Positions 28,801-37,830 of a stretch of DNA of 64,000 bases are shown one piece after another. The stretch comes from an uncultured Lachnospiraceae bacterium. GTDB lineage: Bacteria; Bacillota; Clostridia; Lachnospirales; Lachnospiraceae. The stretch is taken from contig CANOFO010000001.1 in NCBI GenBank assembly GCA_947565305.1, positions 32,532 to 96,531 of the forward strand. Direction: 5' to 3'. The notes beneath the pieces are model-generated. The model made no database searches, was not told the DNA's origin, and saw only the letters and a program-made list of their open reading frames with translations. The translations under genes and the position numbers were made by a program. Position 1 is the stretch's first letter, and each line of letters begins with the position of its first letter.

Positions 28801-31134
28801 TGCCATGGACTCGTTAAATCCGCCAAATTCACCTGCAATGTACATATCCCACATCTTTTCAAGCTGTTCCGGTGTACATCCTGTGAGACGGTTATAGGTC
28901 CACTTGCCAAGCGCCTTAGCTGCTTCCAATGCTTCCTCATTCCCTGTATAGGTATATGCGTCAAGGAAACCTGCAATCAGTTTATGCAAGGTATAATATG
29001 GCGCCCAAATCTGTGCATACGGCGTATATTTCTCCAACAATGCAAACTGGTCTGGAGAATATGCACTGATAAATCCTTCTCCCCATTCAGTAGGGTCTGT
29101 GCTCCATAAAGACTGATTTACGCCTGCAGAAGTAAATGCCTGGGCATCTCCCTGAGACATCTTCTGCAGTTCACGCAGCTCATGTATCATTTCTTTTAAC
29201 TTGGTATTAATCTCCTCATCGCCCGTAGATGCATAGGCAAGCGCCAATGCAGACATATAATGTCCGGTAGAATGCCCGCGCAGCAACCCACTGGGCTCAT
29301 CCCATCCGCCAAGCGGAGTTACGCCTTCAATCTTAGCGGTCTGTCCAAATGTTTTATAGAAGTTGTAAAGCATACGCTTATTGTCAAGCAATTTCAGGTA
29401 AGCAATATCCCTGTCTCTGTTCTGTGTGAGAATGGAACCGTTTTCACCAATCTTATCCAGCGTAATGTCACTCAAGTCAAAAGTGTCGGAAATTACCGTT
29501 GCTACAGCTTCCTCCTCATCTATAACTGTAACGTTCGCTGTCACCTTCCTGGAAGGCCTCGCATCTACAATGGAACCTTCCACTGTAAAGCTGCCTGCTG
29601 CAGCATATTTCTCTTTATCAATTCTTGCGGGCCAGGTTACTTTCTCCTTACCTGTACTGTCATCGGAATAAGTCACTCTTACAAAATTCGGAAGGGAGGG
29701 GCTTTTGCCCTTTAAAGTAGTTACATTGATGTCCTCTACCGTCTTAATCGTCACAACCTCACGGAATGCCAGAACTGTCGTATCGAATTCTGCTTTTGCT
29801 TCTGCTTCGCCATAAGATACAGTTGCTGTCAGTTTTCCGCTGGCATTAGCTTCACCGATTGCCGGCCTTGTAACCTTTGCCACACCGTTTTCAATCTTGA
29901 TGGCCGAGTTAGCGCTTTCCCATTGGATTACAGAGCCTAAACTTCCAGTTGCAGGAAGCGTGATATCTGCAGTTACTGCAGACAAATCTCCCATATTCTT
30001 CTTCAGTTCTTCTGCATCTTCATCTGCCCTCTGCTGGTCTGTATACTGTGCAAGAACTGTTACATCAAATGTCTTGGTAGTCTCAGCCGTACCCTTGCTT
30101 ATCGTTGCTGTCAGCGTTCCAGAGACATTTGCAGCGCCTTTGTCAGGTCTTGTGACCTTACCAATGGTCTTGCCCTCTGCTGTCTGAATCTCAATTGCAG
30201 TGTTCTGACTGGTCCAGGCAATATCGGAGCCATTGATTCCTTGGGTGGGAAGTTCTAAGTCCTCCGTCACCGCAGAAGTGTCTCCAAGATCTAAATCGCC
30301 ATCATCTGCAGATACAATGCCAGCATCTGTTACATAATACATGGCCGCAATTTCTTCCGCTGTCAGAGCCTTATTGTAAATCTTAACCTCTGCAAACTGC
30401 CCTTTTGTGGGAGAATCCCCAAATTGCCCATACGCAATATAATTCTGCGTAGTGTTTCCAAGGGTTTTCACAGTAATTCCCGTATCCGCTGTTTCTCCAA
30501 CCTGCTGTCCGTTTTCATATAAAGACATATTAGAGCCGTCCATGACTACAGTGGTCAGTACCCAGCGGTTCTTGTCAATATTATTGCCTTTGGAAACACC
30601 CTTTTCCTTACTCCATCCTTCCGTGGTAATTGCAGAAGCATATCCTTCAAAGCCTTCGTTGCCGCCATCAGACAAGAGATACATATAACTTGTGGTATTG
30701 GAACCAAAATCCCAGATTCTCTGATACCCAGTATCTGTTGTCAGTTTTACCCACATGCTGATGGTAACGGCATCGCTATCCTTGAGCACACCATCCGGCA
30801 GCTGCAGATATGTACCGTCTTCTCCTCCTGGAAGGTTCAATGCCTTCACCTGTTTTCCATAAATACTGACATCATCAATGGAATAATTGCCTTCGGGGGC
30901 TCCTCCTATTCTCTTAAGCTGCCCTGCGTTTCCATTGCCGGAAGCATCACTGATTTCTGTAGCAAAACTGTTCTGCAAATCAAAATCATAGTACAGAATC
31001 AGCCCATCTTCTGCTTCGCCTGCTGCCTGCACCGATGATATTCCCTGCGGAACCGCACCTGTAAGCACAAGAGCCAATGAGAGAATCGATGCCAGCACTT
31101 TTTGAAAAAGCTGTCTTCTCTTTTTCATTTTCAT
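25822..31134 (-). CDS. Secreted GH127/GH146-type beta-L-arabinofuranosidase with LamG, F5/8C, FIVAR and Fn3 domains
   Basis: A 1770-residue exported enzyme. Order: signal peptide (1-37); LamG/concanavalin-like lectin domain (45-265); two atrophied Big_2-type domains (275-460); a Big_4-like domain (460-545); the catalytic alpha/alpha barrel (about 555-1150); a short divergent InlB-like domain (1210-1275); F5/8 type C (1280-1435); two FIVAR repeats (1435-1580); two lysine-rich Fn3-type domains to the end. Probable metal and catalytic residues are E910 and C912 (NCETCAAYN) and C985-C986 (CCHGTGMENH). The CCxGxGMENH motif is nearer to GH146 than to classical GH127. Expected product: L-arabinose from beta-linked arabinofuranosides. 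No LPXTG. It lies downstream of the YesM/YesN/binding-protein genes with 119 bases between. Confidence 0.88.
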   Translation of the reverse strand: MKMKKRRQLFQKVLASILSLALVLTGAVPQGISSVQAAGEAEDGLILYYDFDLQNSFATEISDASGNGNAGQLKRIGGAPEGNYSIDDVSIYGKQVKALNLPGGEDGTYLQLPDGVLKDSDAVTISMWVKLTTDTGYQRIWDFGSNTTSYMYLLSDGGNEGFEGYASAITTEGWSKEKGVSKGNNIDKNRWVLTTVVMDGSNMSLYENGQQVGETADTGITVKTLGNTTQNYIAYGQFGDSPTKGQFAEVKIYNKALTAEEIAAMYYVTDAGIVSADDGDLDLGDTSAVTEDLELPTQGINGSDIAWTSQNTAIEIQTAEGKTIGKVTRPDKGAANVSGTLTATISKGTAETTKTFDVTVLAQYTDQQRADEDAEELKKNMGDLSAVTADITLPATGSLGSVIQWESANSAIKIENGVAKVTRPAIGEANASGKLTATVSYGEAEAKAEFDTTVLAFREVVTIKTVEDINVTTLKGKSPSLPNFVRVTYSDDSTGKEKVTWPARIDKEKYAAAGSFTVEGSIVDARPSRKVTANVTVIDEEEAVATVISDTFDLSDITLDKIGENGSILTQNRDRDIAYLKLLDNKRMLYNFYKTFGQTAKIEGVTPLGGWDEPSGLLRGHSTGHYMSALALAYASTGDEEINTKLKEMIHELRELQKMSQGDAQAFTSAGVNQSLWSTDPTEWGEGFISAYSPDQFALLEKYTPYAQIWAPYYTLHKLIAGFLDAYTYTGNEEALEAAKALGKWTYNRLTGCTPEQLEKMWDMYIAGEFGGFNESMAQLYIYAKADNDEDAEIYLQGAKLFDNKTFFDAMAANEDGKFVDENGNETDKLIGIQGRHANQHIPQIIGAMEIYEATVAKGSPEMYYFDVAENFWQMVVSRYAYSTGGVGTGEKFTDPYQQANNISGNENCETCAAYNMLKLTRMLNNYNPDNAEYMDYYERTLYNQILASQTPNVTSSMHNGTTYMLPIGPGGTRSYGDDYNAFTCCHGTGMENHVKYQEAAYAKTADTLYVGLYMPTTLTWEEKGVKVVQETTFPSETTKLTVSAIEGKAAQKFDMKLRVPYWATDGFNVKKNGVKVNVDAQISTYVTLKDVQAGDVVDIEMPWTLHLDKTPDKIGTSTVASVMYGPFVMAAKDSSKDWITLKLSANLSDSIKTGTNTANGFPTLTANGYNFAPMFAPEYATSAYHAYFKVFTISDDGNYYDVTVDNYTPDKGSFSVDEVVKEGSDLVITAEPEEGYAVQMLVVNGQKVQIGADNTYTVQNVTGDVAIVGSFCSANPPKVYAQNMEFAASVTTDFTAGWENVNGIKNDWEPTKSDDGSGKGWGNWSQEAGSEHYVQYMWDSEVTMNRFDIFWYDDGGGTRVPASLKIMYIAEDGTWKEANMTSNFEDIVAIDQYNTIYFDEITTVAVKLVMTVHEKGAANGIYRWKVINDLPAAEDKTELKTALDSIQTIAAAANESRFTPDSWSKLQEALTKVQEVYANESATKADIGAAMMAADKAVDGLQLVNPPSEEEIASLKTGIDAASAKDKSKYTEDSWKNLQTALDKAKKVYDNKFATKDEVEAATAALNEAVKNLKELSNGGNGNENNITKPATPTSVKAVWTGTANIKVTWKKAANAEKYDIYRSYKKSAGFKKIATVAKTSYVDKKSTAGKTAYYKIVATKGTVSSSYSQTVSAYKLKAPAKVKAKANKRNVTITYGKVTKANGYEIFRSTKKKGKFKKVATIKKAKTTKKAFKNMKKGTYYFKVRAYKTSGKKKIYTGYSKTVSVKVR

Positions 31135-31253
31135 ATCCTCCTTCTTATTTTTTGTAACGGGGCAAATTACCCTGTTATAGAAATATTATATTTGCTGGAG
31201 GATTGTTTTCACAGGATAATTATTTATGGTTCCTTTCATTTTTTAAACCAATT

Positions 31254-32483
31254 TTATTCAATTTGCTGAACGTATGCTTCCCAGATTTCATTTACCTCTT
31301 TATCGCTCCCAAATATTTTATTGAGACTGTCCGAAATAGCGTTGCTGACTTTTTTCCAATCTTTGATTGACCTCCTGCAGATGCCGTGCTTCATCTGTTC
31401 CACAAACACCTGGTAAATGGGGTTTTCTTTGCCAAAATATTCTGCAAGTTCCGGTTTCGGAGGAATATTTCCGGTAATCTGGCAAATTTCCTGCATGACT
31501 TCTCTCCTATTATAATAGTTGATAAAAGATACCGCCCCTTTGACATTCTTTCCTTCAACAGCTGCCAGATTCTCTCCTCCAAGGACAACCCCCATGGTTT
31601 CATTGCTGGGGAACTGGAAAATCCCATATTCTATTCCGGATTTTTCCAAAGCTGCTAAAGACCAGGGACCGTTCTCCATCATGGCAACTTCACCAGCCAT
31701 AAAACTTATCGTTAAATCATTCTGAGACCAGTTAAGGCAGTCATTAGGCATAGATTTTTCTTTCAGAAGGTCATCTATCAACAGAAATGCTTCTTTAAAT
31801 TTATCATCTGCCATCTGTCCCACATCTGCACCAGAAGCAAGCATCCAGGGCATAAATTGAAACGCTCCCTGCTCTCCGCTTACTGCAGACATGGCAAAAC
31901 CATAACATTTTCCCTCTTCTGTCAAAGCAGCCGCCACCTTCTTAAATTCATCCCATGTTTTAGGAATTTGCAAATTCTTCTGGCGAAACATCTGCTTATT
32001 ATATATAATTGCCGTATTGTTGCAGCAGAAAGGGACGCCATAATATCGCCCTCTATTTTCTACAGATTTCCATACCTCATCATAGTAATCATCCATATTG
32101 ACTGAATCCTCAAGTTCCTCTGTTATATCTGCCAGCAAGTTAATATTTATCAGGCTTCCCATGTCTGGGTTGTCTGCCAACACAATATCCGGCAAATTAT
32201 CCGCAGACTGTGAAAACAGTAAATTCTTTACAAAATCAGCCATTGGCACATACTCCCAGGAAATCTGGTACTCTTCCTGGGATTCGTTAAAAGTTCTTAC
32301 CAGTTTATCCAGCCCTTCTTGCTGCGCCTTTGTTTCGTAATAAGACCAAAGCGTCAGTTCTGCTCTCTTCTGTTCTTTTTTACGTTCCTTTATGTCCTGG
32401 CTCTCATTGCTATTGCCCCCACATCCTGCTAGTCCCATCATTAATAGCAGTAAAAATAATTTGAAAACATTTCTCTTTTTCAT
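31254..32483 (-). CDS. Orphan extracellular solute-binding lipoprotein
   Basis: About 409 residues. A lipoprotein signal peptide (KLFLLLLMMGLAGCGG, lipid-modified Cys in AGCGG) precedes a family 1 type sugar-binding fold: LTLWSYYETKAQQEGLDKL, then LPDIVLADNPDMGSL and TWDEFKKVAAAL, motifs usual for carbohydrate ABC systems. The frame starts at 32498, one base after the yesN-type stop, but GAGG stands 9 bases before the ATG at 32483, which better fits the signal peptide. No permease or ATPase gene is adjacent, so the protein may feed a distant transporter or serve as a sensory partner for the kinase encoded in the same unit. Confidence 0.88.
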   Translation of the reverse strand: MKKRNVFKLFLLLLMMGLAGCGGNSNESQDIKERKKEQKRAELTLWSYYETKAQQEGLDKLVRTFNESQEEYQISWEYVPMADFVKNLLFSQSADNLPDIVLADNPDMGSLININLLADITEELEDSVNMDDYYDEVWKSVENRGRYYGVPFCCNNTAIIYNKQMFRQKNLQIPKTWDEFKKVAAALTEEGKCYGFAMSAVSGEQGAFQFMPWMLASGADVGQMADDKFKEAFLLIDDLLKEKSMPNDCLNWSQNDLTISFMAGEVAMMENGPWSLAALEKSGIEYGIFQFPSNETMGVVLGGENLAAVEGKNVKGAVSFINYYNRREVMQEICQITGNIPPKPELAEYFGKENPIYQVFVEQMKHGICRRSIKDWKKVSNAISDSLNKIFGSDKEVNEIWEAYVQQIE

Positions 32484-32499
32484 AAACATTAACCTCATG

Positions 32500-34008
32500 T
32501 TAACGATATTCTGCCGGTGATATTCCTGTTACCTCCTTAAACACCTTGGTAAAATAATTAGAGTTGCTGTACCCGCATTCCTGTGCAATCTCATAAATTT
32601 TCATATCCGTCCCTTTCAGCAGCCGCTTAGCATGGCTAATCCGAAATTCTTTGAGAAATACCGAAAAATTCATGCCCATTTCCCGCTTAAACAACATACT
32701 TAAATATTCAGGAGTGATATTCAGCACCTCCGCCGTTTTCTCCAGGCTAATTCCCTCCTGATAATGCGTCCTGATATATTCAATCGTCCGGCTAATGGTA
32801 TAATTGCTGATTCCTTCTTTTTTCTTCCTGTCACAGATGGCATCCCCGCATTGCATAAGAATTTCACGAATTTCCGTGCATGTATATGCCATGAGCACAC
32901 CTTTTAAATAATCTTTTTCTTGAAGGCTCTCATATGCTTTCTGGTTAATCTCCTTTGCCACGTCCATCATTCTGGTAATCAGTTTGACCGCTCCATGGCG
33001 TATTTCTTCCGCCCCATATTCCTCTGATACGGTATTCTCCAGAAATTCTTCAATCCCTGTATTCATCTCCTGATAATTTCCACTTTCAAGGGCTAAGAGG
33101 ATTCTGCGTTCAATTTGGATAGGGTATTCAAACTCCTTTACTGTTTTCTCCTCTGACTCATTCACCCATAGCAATCCATAATGCCTTTTAATAAAATAAC
33201 CGAAAAGCGCTTTCTGTGCTGCTTCAAAACAATTCTTCCAATCTTCTATTTTCTCACAGATATTCATGCACCAGGGGATTTCCCATCTCTGCTGCCTGTG
33301 GTCGTACTTTATCTTTTCATCAAAGGTATCTGCAAATACTTTAATATCATGTTTACTTCCATTTAAAATTAGAATTCTCAGGCTAAAACGACCTTCCCAC
33401 ACATCCAGAAAATTAATTCCGGAATACTGATGTTTCAGGCTACGCAGCGGGTATTGAATTTCCTCCATCTGCTCTTTGTTTACATTCCCAAAATAGCCTA
33501 CCAGGATACCGTAAATTTTATTAATTTCTTCCTTGAAAATACTTTTCAATGCCTGTTCCGCTTCTTCACTCTCCTCTTTCGCCCCAAAAAAGTATTCTCT
33601 GGCATAACTTTCCGGCTTCTTGACAATCTGAAACTGGCTTTGAATATGTTTACTTTCAATTCGTGCCAACGTCTCCCGCAAGGCATCAATGGACACAGGT
33701 TTTAATAGATATTCTTCTGCCCCCACACTTAATGCCTTTCTGGCATACTCAAAATCTGCATACCCGCTGATGATGATACTATAAATTTCCACACCCTGCT
33801 CTTTCAGTATTTCCAACATTTCTAAACCATTCATCCCATTCATACGGATATCAGTTATCACCAAATCTGGCTCATTTTCTTTGACAAATGCAATACCTTC
33901 CATGGCACTCTTACAAGTTCCAATTACCGAATGTTCTGTGTATGCATTTATCATTTTTTCTAATCCATCCCGAATTGCAATCTCGTCCTCTACAATTACA
34001 ATCCTCAT
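32500..34008 (-). CDS. YesN-type response regulator, AraC family
   Basis: 502 residues: a receiver domain (phospho-acceptor in DLVITDIRMNGMNGLEML, Lys in YLLKPVSIDALRETLARIE), a central region of about 250 residues, and a C-terminal AraC/XylS pair of helix-turn-helix motifs (ISLEKTAEVLNITPEYLSML and IYEIAQECGYSNSNYFTKVF). Family members activate genes for uptake and breakdown of plant polysaccharides. It overlaps the kinase gene by four bases (ATGA) and is followed at once by the binding-protein gene. It is the best local candidate for the factor binding the tandem TTTAAG sites, which is inference. Confidence 0.93.
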   Translation of the reverse strand: MRIVIVEDEIAIRDGLEKMINAYTEHSVIGTCKSAMEGIAFVKENEPDLVITDIRMNGMNGLEMLEILKEQGVEIYSIIISGYADFEYARKALSVGAEEYLLKPVSIDALRETLARIESKHIQSQFQIVKKPESYAREYFFGAKEESEEAEQALKSIFKEEINKIYGILVGYFGNVNKEQMEEIQYPLRSLKHQYSGINFLDVWEGRFSLRILILNGSKHDIKVFADTFDEKIKYDHRQQRWEIPWCMNICEKIEDWKNCFEAAQKALFGYFIKRHYGLLWVNESEEKTVKEFEYPIQIERRILLALESGNYQEMNTGIEEFLENTVSEEYGAEEIRHGAVKLITRMMDVAKEINQKAYESLQEKDYLKGVLMAYTCTEIREILMQCGDAICDRKKKEGISNYTISRTIEYIRTHYQEGISLEKTAEVLNITPEYLSMLFKREMGMNFSVFLKEFRISHAKRLLKGTDMKIYEIAQECGYSNSNYFTKVFKEVTGISPAEYR

Positions 34009-35861
34009 TGTATCACCTTTTCTTCTATATTCTTCCTCTCGTTATCTGACAGAGGACTATCCTTCATTTCTTTCACAGGAAGAAGCAGTTCCATAATTGT
34101 GCCCAGCCCCTCCATACTGCTGATGTGCCATTCCCCTTCTTCTCCATAATACAGTTGAATCCTCTCAAATACATTTGCCATTCCGATTCGTTCTGAATTA
34201 CTCCACTCTCTGTCCTTTTGGTTGTAAAATTCTACTATATCCTTATCCATCCCGGCTCCATTGTCTTCTACAATCACATGAATCCTCCCAGGCTGTTCCG
34301 CATATCCTATATCTACGCGCAAAAGCCCTCCCTCCATGTCTTTTAAGCCATGGATAATAGCATTTTCCACCATGGGCTGTATTAATAGCTTGTGAATTTT
34401 AATATGCCTTACTTCATGCTCTACGTATATCTCAAATTCAAAAGAATATCCATACCGCAGCTGATACAAGGACACATAGGCTTTCAGCCAATCCTCCGCC
34501 TCCGCAATATCTACCATCTCATTGCTCTGGTTCGTGCTGTAGCGAAGGATAGTTCCAAGATTGCTTATCATCTTGCTGATTTCAAATTCATCCTTACGGA
34601 CTGCCATCCAATTGATGGCATCCAAGGTGTTGTAAAGGAAATGGGGATTAATCTGTGATTCCAGAGCTTTAATTTCTGCCCGTTTCTTTTTCTCTGAAAT
34701 CTCCGTTACCTCTCCAATCAAAGATTCTACCCTATCCATCATATGATTAAAATTTTCCCCAATCTGCCCAAGCTCATTCTGTCTGTCCACTACAAGCCTG
34801 ACATTCATGTTCCCCTGGTTCACCTGTCGGATTCCCTCTATAATCTTCTTTAAATAATCAGCATAATAACGATTCGTGGAATTGATAATCAGCAAGACAG
34901 CAAGAACATCAGCCGCCAGCAAAATCCAATAGATTGTCTGCAGCATATTGATATCGCGCATCATATAATCCTGGTCATACACATTGTGAAAAAGCCAGCC
35001 TGTCTCTTCATCCTGATAATAATTACTAAAAAGATTCTTCCCTTCAAACATATTCTGGGAACGTATAAATTCCAGAACATCTTCCTGCACAGTCATTTTT
35101 TTCCTGATTTGCTTCACATCTGGAAAAGAACATACATATCCATAAGTATCAGTGATAAAATTGATGCTTTGGCTATCTGATTCCAATGTCCCATTGCAGA
35201 TATTATCCAATTCTTTCTGCTCTATACCGATAATCAGAATTGCAATTACACCTTTTTCAAGATTTTCTGTATTATATAATTCTTTCCCCAGAAAAAATAA
35301 TGACTCTATCTTTCCGCCAGTAGAAATATTTCGAGTAGGGATTAGAACAATCTCACTTTTTCCGCGTGTCTCCTGATATGGCACAGTCAATCGAAGGTCT
35401 TCATAATCACGCCAGATATTATCCAGCGATGAGCCGCTCTGCCCATCATAAGTGATGCTTTCTCCAGTGGGGCAAATCAAGCTGATACAGCGTATGCCTT
35501 TCTTGCTCTCCACAAATTGTTTGAGCCTTTCATTCAGAACATAAAACAGATAAGCCTTCTTCGTATCATCTGCCTGATGGTATTGCTGCAAATTTCGGAT
35601 AATTTCTTTGTCTGAATAAATTTGATAGACCGTATCTTCATAAGATTCCAGCTTTAACGTAAACTTCTCAGAAACCTGCTGCAGATTATTTAAAACCTGC
35701 CCATTCAGATGGCTGTTCATCTGTGAGATACTGACCCTGATATATACAATCTGCAGCAAGAGAACGGGAAACAGGAACAAACACAGGCTAACGATAAAGA
35801 ACTTTTTAAAACTCAAATCCCTGTATCGCTGTCTGATGCTTTTCCTGTTCTTTCCCATCAT
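34005..35861 (-). CDS. YesM-type sensor histidine kinase
   Basis: 618 residues: membrane helix near 20-40, extracellular dCache-like region, second helix around 305-325 (IYWILLAADVLAVLLIINS), HAMP domain (GIRQVNQGNMNVRLVV), then the His_kinase motif with the phospho-acceptor in QINPHFLYNTLDAINWM and a C-terminal ATPase (QPMVENAIIHGL as N-box, VEDNGAGMD as G1 box). It pairs with the overlapping AraC-type regulator. Such systems usually sense an oligosaccharide, often with a binding protein. It starts 18 bases after the zinc-peptidase gene, so the genes are likely co-transcribed. Confidence 0.93.
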   Translation of the reverse strand: MMGKNRKSIRQRYRDLSFKKFFIVSLCLFLFPVLLLQIVYIRVSISQMNSHLNGQVLNNLQQVSEKFTLKLESYEDTVYQIYSDKEIIRNLQQYHQADDTKKAYLFYVLNERLKQFVESKKGIRCISLICPTGESITYDGQSGSSLDNIWRDYEDLRLTVPYQETRGKSEIVLIPTRNISTGGKIESLFFLGKELYNTENLEKGVIAILIIGIEQKELDNICNGTLESDSQSINFITDTYGYVCSFPDVKQIRKKMTVQEDVLEFIRSQNMFEGKNLFSNYYQDEETGWLFHNVYDQDYMMRDINMLQTIYWILLAADVLAVLLIINSTNRYYADYLKKIIEGIRQVNQGNMNVRLVVDRQNELGQIGENFNHMMDRVESLIGEVTEISEKKKRAEIKALESQINPHFLYNTLDAINWMAVRKDEFEISKMISNLGTILRYSTNQSNEMVDIAEAEDWLKAYVSLYQLRYGYSFEFEIYVEHEVRHIKIHKLLIQPMVENAIIHGLKDMEGGLLRVDIGYAEQPGRIHVIVEDNGAGMDKDIVEFYNQKDREWSNSERIGMANVFERIQLYYGEEGEWHISSMEGLGTIMELLLPVKEMKDSPLSDNERKNIEEKVIQ

Positions 35862-35879
35862 AAATCCCGCCTTTTTCCG

Positions 35880-37730
35880 TTATTTTTTATTTTTTACTGT
35901 CACTTTTTTGACAACACTCATCTTTCCCAGCACTTTCCCGCCAGCTGAGTCTTTCTGGTATGCCTGAACACCGACATAATAAGTGCCTTTCTTTAGATTT
36001 TTTAATGTTTTCTTTAAGGATGATGTATATGTTATTTTCTTTGATTTCGTAAGTTTCTTGTTTTTTGCATAGGTAATCTTATAACCATCTGCATTTTTCA
36101 GCTTCTTAATGGTTACTAGAACCTTCTTTCCTTTCTGTTCTTTGAGGGATTTGACAGAGGCTTTCCCAACCTTTACTTTCTGCCATTTTGCCTCCAGTGT
36201 AATATCCTTTGTGACCTTGCTGTCAAAAGTATATTTCTGCTGCCCCAGAAACCAGCCTTTGAAGAGGTAACCTTTCCTCTTGGGCGCAGATGGTGCAGAT
36301 ACCTTTTCTCCTTCTCTTACCGTCTGCTTTAACTCATCCTTTCCATTCTGATAGGAAAAAGTAACGGTATAATTTTTTACTGCCGGATTCCCTCCGGGAT
36401 TCGTGTTGCCTCCTGGGTTTGTATTACCTCCTGGGTTTGTATTACCTCCTGGATTTGTATTATCTCCTGGGTTTGTATTATCATCAGGCTCAGTACCCGG
36501 ATATGTGTTGTTGTCTGGAACTGTACCGTTCTCCCAGGGAGATGGCAGGTACTGGTCTGACACATATATCTTTGACAGGAAATCATATGCTTCTTTGTCA
36601 TACACCTTCAGTTCCGCCCGCGTGTTAATCGGTCCCCTTACACCATCCCAATTTCCATCGTAAGTATCATCCATGGCATTAAACCAGATAGCGCTCAACG
36701 TTGCAAAATATTCATCTTTGTTGGAACCTGCATAAGAATTGTCCCATTTTCCGGCTGCCCTTGCGCTGTTGAAGATATCCAAAAATTCCGTCTGCTGTTC
36801 CTCTGTCAGTCCGTAATTATAAATAGTATGGGCAAATTCATGTGTAAGTATCGATTCATCAGGATATCCTGTTGTATAACTTCCTGTCTTTAAACGCAAT
36901 ACATTGGCATCGCGGATAGATGCAAGCTGCGTGCCGCCGAAACCCTCTACATATAGATAATTCTCATCATACTCAAACCGATGCTCCGGTATATCGTAGG
37001 CAATCTCTCCTTCTCCGTAAATTCCCAGTTTACAACCTGCCGTTCCCATGCGGTTTGCCAGAGTCTCATTGGCAAGGATTACCTTCAGCATTTCAGCCGC
37101 CTTATCCATCGCTTCATCGCGGACTTGTGCTGTTCCAACAATCTTAACGCCGCAGTCCAATACCCTTTCCTTCTGATAGAAAGGCACATAGTCTGTGACG
37201 GTAAGCGTCTGTTCCGACACATAAACGCCCGATGACTTCGCCTTTATCTTATTGCCTTTAATTGACACTTTAATTTCCGGAAGATTGTCAAGGTCTGAAA
37301 CTGGTTCTGTCAGGCGCAGTGTGGTCTTCGGTATATCTGGATTATTGGGATAAGAACTATTCCTTTCGTTATAGTACACAATGCTTTTGTACTCATATTC
37401 ATAGTCCTCTTCCTCATAATACCAGTAATAATACTCAAACTCCTGTTCCTGACCATCTACTGTCACGGTGTAATTTTGTTCCTGCCTTTCCACTTGATGG
37501 TTGTCAAGGCGTTTACTCTCAACCCAGCCTGCTCCCTCCATTTCTTCACTCCAGTAGATTTCAATATCCCGTTCATTGATAAGCTGAATTTTCTCAATTG
37601 CGGAAGTCTTGTCCGCAGCCTTTACATTTGCTGAGAAGCACAGACCAATCAGAAAGATTGTGAAAAACATCCATACTCTCAGTTTGCTGTTTTTGATTAC
37701 AGTCTTGCTGTCCATTTTCAGTTTCTGCAT
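35880..37730 (-). CDS. Secreted zinc metallopeptidase with InlB and Fn3-like C-terminus
   Basis: 616 residues. Signal peptide (FFTIFLIGLCFSANVKAAD), a beta-rich N-terminal region, then a zincin active site HEFAH (H297, E298, H301) with a likely third ligand in NKDEYFATL, as in lethal-factor-like and related zincins. A Gly-Asn-Pro linker of NPGGNT units follows, then an InlB B-repeat (KRKGYLFKGWFLGQQKYTF, ITLEAKWQK) and a lysine-rich Fn3-like tail similar to that of the enzyme at 25822. No LPXTG. Substrate unknown; a surface or host protein is plausible. It sits between telA and the kinase gene with short gaps (100 and 18 bases) and no terminator, so it may belong to a longer transcript. Confidence 0.8.
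   Translation of the reverse strand: MQKLKMDSKTVIKNSKLRVWMFFTIFLIGLCFSANVKAADKTSAIEKIQLINERDIEIYWSEEMEGAGWVESKRLDNHQVERQEQNYTVTVDGQEQEFEYYYWYYEEEDYEYEYKSIVYYNERNSSYPNNPDIPKTTLRLTEPVSDLDNLPEIKVSIKGNKIKAKSSGVYVSEQTLTVTDYVPFYQKERVLDCGVKIVGTAQVRDEAMDKAAEMLKVILANETLANRMGTAGCKLGIYGEGEIAYDIPEHRFEYDENYLYVEGFGGTQLASIRDANVLRLKTGSYTTGYPDESILTHEFAHTIYNYGLTEEQQTEFLDIFNSARAAGKWDNSYAGSNKDEYFATLSAIWFNAMDDTYDGNWDGVRGPINTRAELKVYDKEAYDFLSKIYVSDQYLPSPWENGTVPDNNTYPGTEPDDNTNPGDNTNPGGNTNPGGNTNPGGNTNPGGNPAVKNYTVTFSYQNGKDELKQTVREGEKVSAPSAPKRKGYLFKGWFLGQQKYTFDSKVTKDITLEAKWQKVKVGKASVKSLKEQKGKKVLVTIKKLKNADGYKITYAKNKKLTKSKKITYTSSLKKTLKNLKKGTYYVGVQAYQKDSAGGKVLGKMSVVKKVTVKNKK
36391..36487 (-). repeat. 18-base minisatellite encoding NPGGNT units
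   Basis: Five tandem copies of an 18-base unit (plus-strand form CCTCCTGGGTTTGTATTA), the inner ones nearly identical, inside the peptidase gene. They encode the flexible linker before the InlB repeat. Because the unit is a multiple of three, copy number can change without a frameshift. Confidence 0.85.
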
Positions 37731-37830
37731 TTTCTCATCCTCTTTTCTAATCTGCTTTTACACAACTTGTTCCTTCCCCTCTCCAATTTGCCTATATTTG
37801 CTCCTCTTTCCATACTGAATGCGGCATTTC

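Noticed and set aside
36377-36663. Proline/leucine-rich plus-strand frames over the minisatellite
   Set aside because: They are reverse readings of the NPGGNT repeat, which is better explained as the linker of the peptidase.
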